Below are positions 4,977 to 5,486 of a stretch of DNA of 5,486 nucleotides, piece by piece (position 1 is the stretch's first letter; the number at the start of each line of letters is the position of its first letter). Source of the stretch: Fimbriimonadaceae bacterium. Lineage in GTDB: Bacteria > Armatimonadota > Fimbriimonadia > Fimbriimonadales > Fimbriimonadaceae. A program made the translations under genes and the position numbers. The stretch spans positions 1-5,486 of the forward strand of contig JANWJY010000121.1 of assembly GCA_025451715.1 (NCBI GenBank), read 5' to 3'. A model generated the notes under the pieces. That model had not been told where the DNA came from and searched no databases. It saw only the letters and a list, made by a program, of their open reading frames with translations.

Positions 4977-5486
4977 ATGGCCGCCGACTCCTTCCCCATC
5001 AAAGGCGTGGACCACGTCCGCTTTTACGTCAACAACGCCCGCCAGAACGCCTATTTCTACCAGCACGCATTCGGGTTCGACATCACGGGCTACGCTGGCC
5101 TGGAGACGGGGCTCAAGCACGAGGTCGACTACCTGCTGAAGCAGGGCAACACGCGGTTTCTCTTTTCCGCCCCGATCAGGCCCGGTCACCCGATGGCTTC
5201 GAAGATCTCCGAGCACGGCGACTTCGTGCAGGACATCGCGTTCACCGTCGACGACGTCGACTGGTCGTTCAAGACCGCGGTCGAGCGCGGAGCGGTCGCG
5301 GCGCGAGAGCCGTTCTCGCTGAGCGATGAGAACGGCGTGGTGCGGCTCGCGTCCATCAAGACTTACGGAGACGTGATCCACACCTTCGTCGACCGCAACG
5401 ACTATCGCGGCAAGTTCCTCCCCGGTTTCAAGGACCTCAACGAGCCCGGCGACAACATCGGCATCGTCGAGGTGGACCACATCGTC
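4977..5486 (+). CDS. hpd: 4-hydroxyphenylpyruvate dioxygenase, 5' part only
   Basis: The frame is open from the ATG at 4977 to the window edge, giving 170 of the usual 350-380 residues. It catalyses conversion of 4-hydroxyphenylpyruvate and O2 to homogentisate and CO2, a cytoplasmic Fe(II) step in tyrosine breakdown. The first vicinal-oxygen-chelate domain is seen in order: IKGVDHVRFYVNNARQNAYF (8-27), FGFDITGYAG (32-41), LLKQGNTRFLFSAP (52-65), HGDFVQDIAFTVDDVD (79-94), then IKTYGDVIHTFVDR and FLPGF (126-150). The window ends in EVDHIV, whose His168 corresponds to the first iron ligand of the catalytic second domain. The second His and the Glu ligands lie beyond the window. The start is supported by conserved residues directly after Met, although the ribosome binding site is weak. 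It is a separate transcription unit from the redoxin operon. Confidence 0.93.
   Translation, partial: MAADSFPIKGVDHVRFYVNNARQNAYFYQHAFGFDITGYAGLETGLKHEVDYLLKQGNTRFLFSAPIRPGHPMASKISEHGDFVQDIAFTVDDVDWSFKTAVERGAVAAREPFSLSDENGVVRLASIKTYGDVIHTFVDRNDYRGKFLPGFKDLNEPGDNIGIVEVDHIV

Noticed and set aside
4830..5480. Long minus-strand frame of 216 codons opposite hpd
   Set aside because: It is a shadow of the GC-rich hpd codons. The plus-strand translation matches 4-hydroxyphenylpyruvate dioxygenase closely, and the reverse frame has no recognisable domain.

Overview
This window looks like ordinary chromosomal DNA from a GC-rich, two-membraned (diderm) bacterium. The evidence is an outer-membrane porin, several Sec signal peptides ending in AxA-Q style cleavage sites, periplasmic thiol-redox proteins, and a tRNA with an encoded CCA end. 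The lineage cannot be fixed from the sequence. The mix (coiled-coil porin, short redoxins, an HPPD starting MAADSFPIKGVDHV) would suit Armatimonadota/Fimbriimonadia or a nearby little-cultured phylum, but that is a guess. No mobile element, CRISPR array, phage gene or clear sign of transfer was seen.

Layout from left to right. A porin of the phosphate-selective OprO/OprP type runs leftwards from 824 and leaves the window at base 1; it has a TTG start and a long coiled coil before the barrel. Behind it, on the same strand, is a 155-residue protein made only of a cyclic-nucleotide-binding domain (946-1413). A tRNA-Thr(CGT) also points left (1585-1659) and has a recognisable sigma70-type promoter at 1671-1700. 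Rightwards from 1739 is a secreted HExxH metalloprotease-like protein (to 2641). It converges on a leftward redoxin gene (2713-3276), and two hairpins lie between the two stops.

The centre is a small extracytoplasmic thiol-redox cluster. The leftward redoxin stands divergently from a two-gene rightward operon, across 122 bp. The operon encodes a stand-alone DsbD N-terminal-type domain (3399-4229) and, overlapping it by ATGA, a second redoxin (4226-4828). The operon ends at a good hairpin at 4851-4875. The membrane part of a DsbD/CcdA electron carrier is not in the window, so the three proteins probably rely on a transporter encoded elsewhere. The right edge holds the first 170 codons of 4-hydroxyphenylpyruvate dioxygenase (tyrosine catabolism), cut just after its first predicted iron ligand.

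Most worth a second look: the split DsbD-like arrangement, a redoxin lacking both the second active-site cysteine and the cis-proline, a repeated ATTAAGGATRAC motif flanking the divergent promoter region, two genes with a TATA-like -10 box exactly 10 nt before the ATG (possible near-leaderless transcription), and an HExxH protein that does not match a family I can name with confidence. None of this amounts to an obviously new defence or mobile system.
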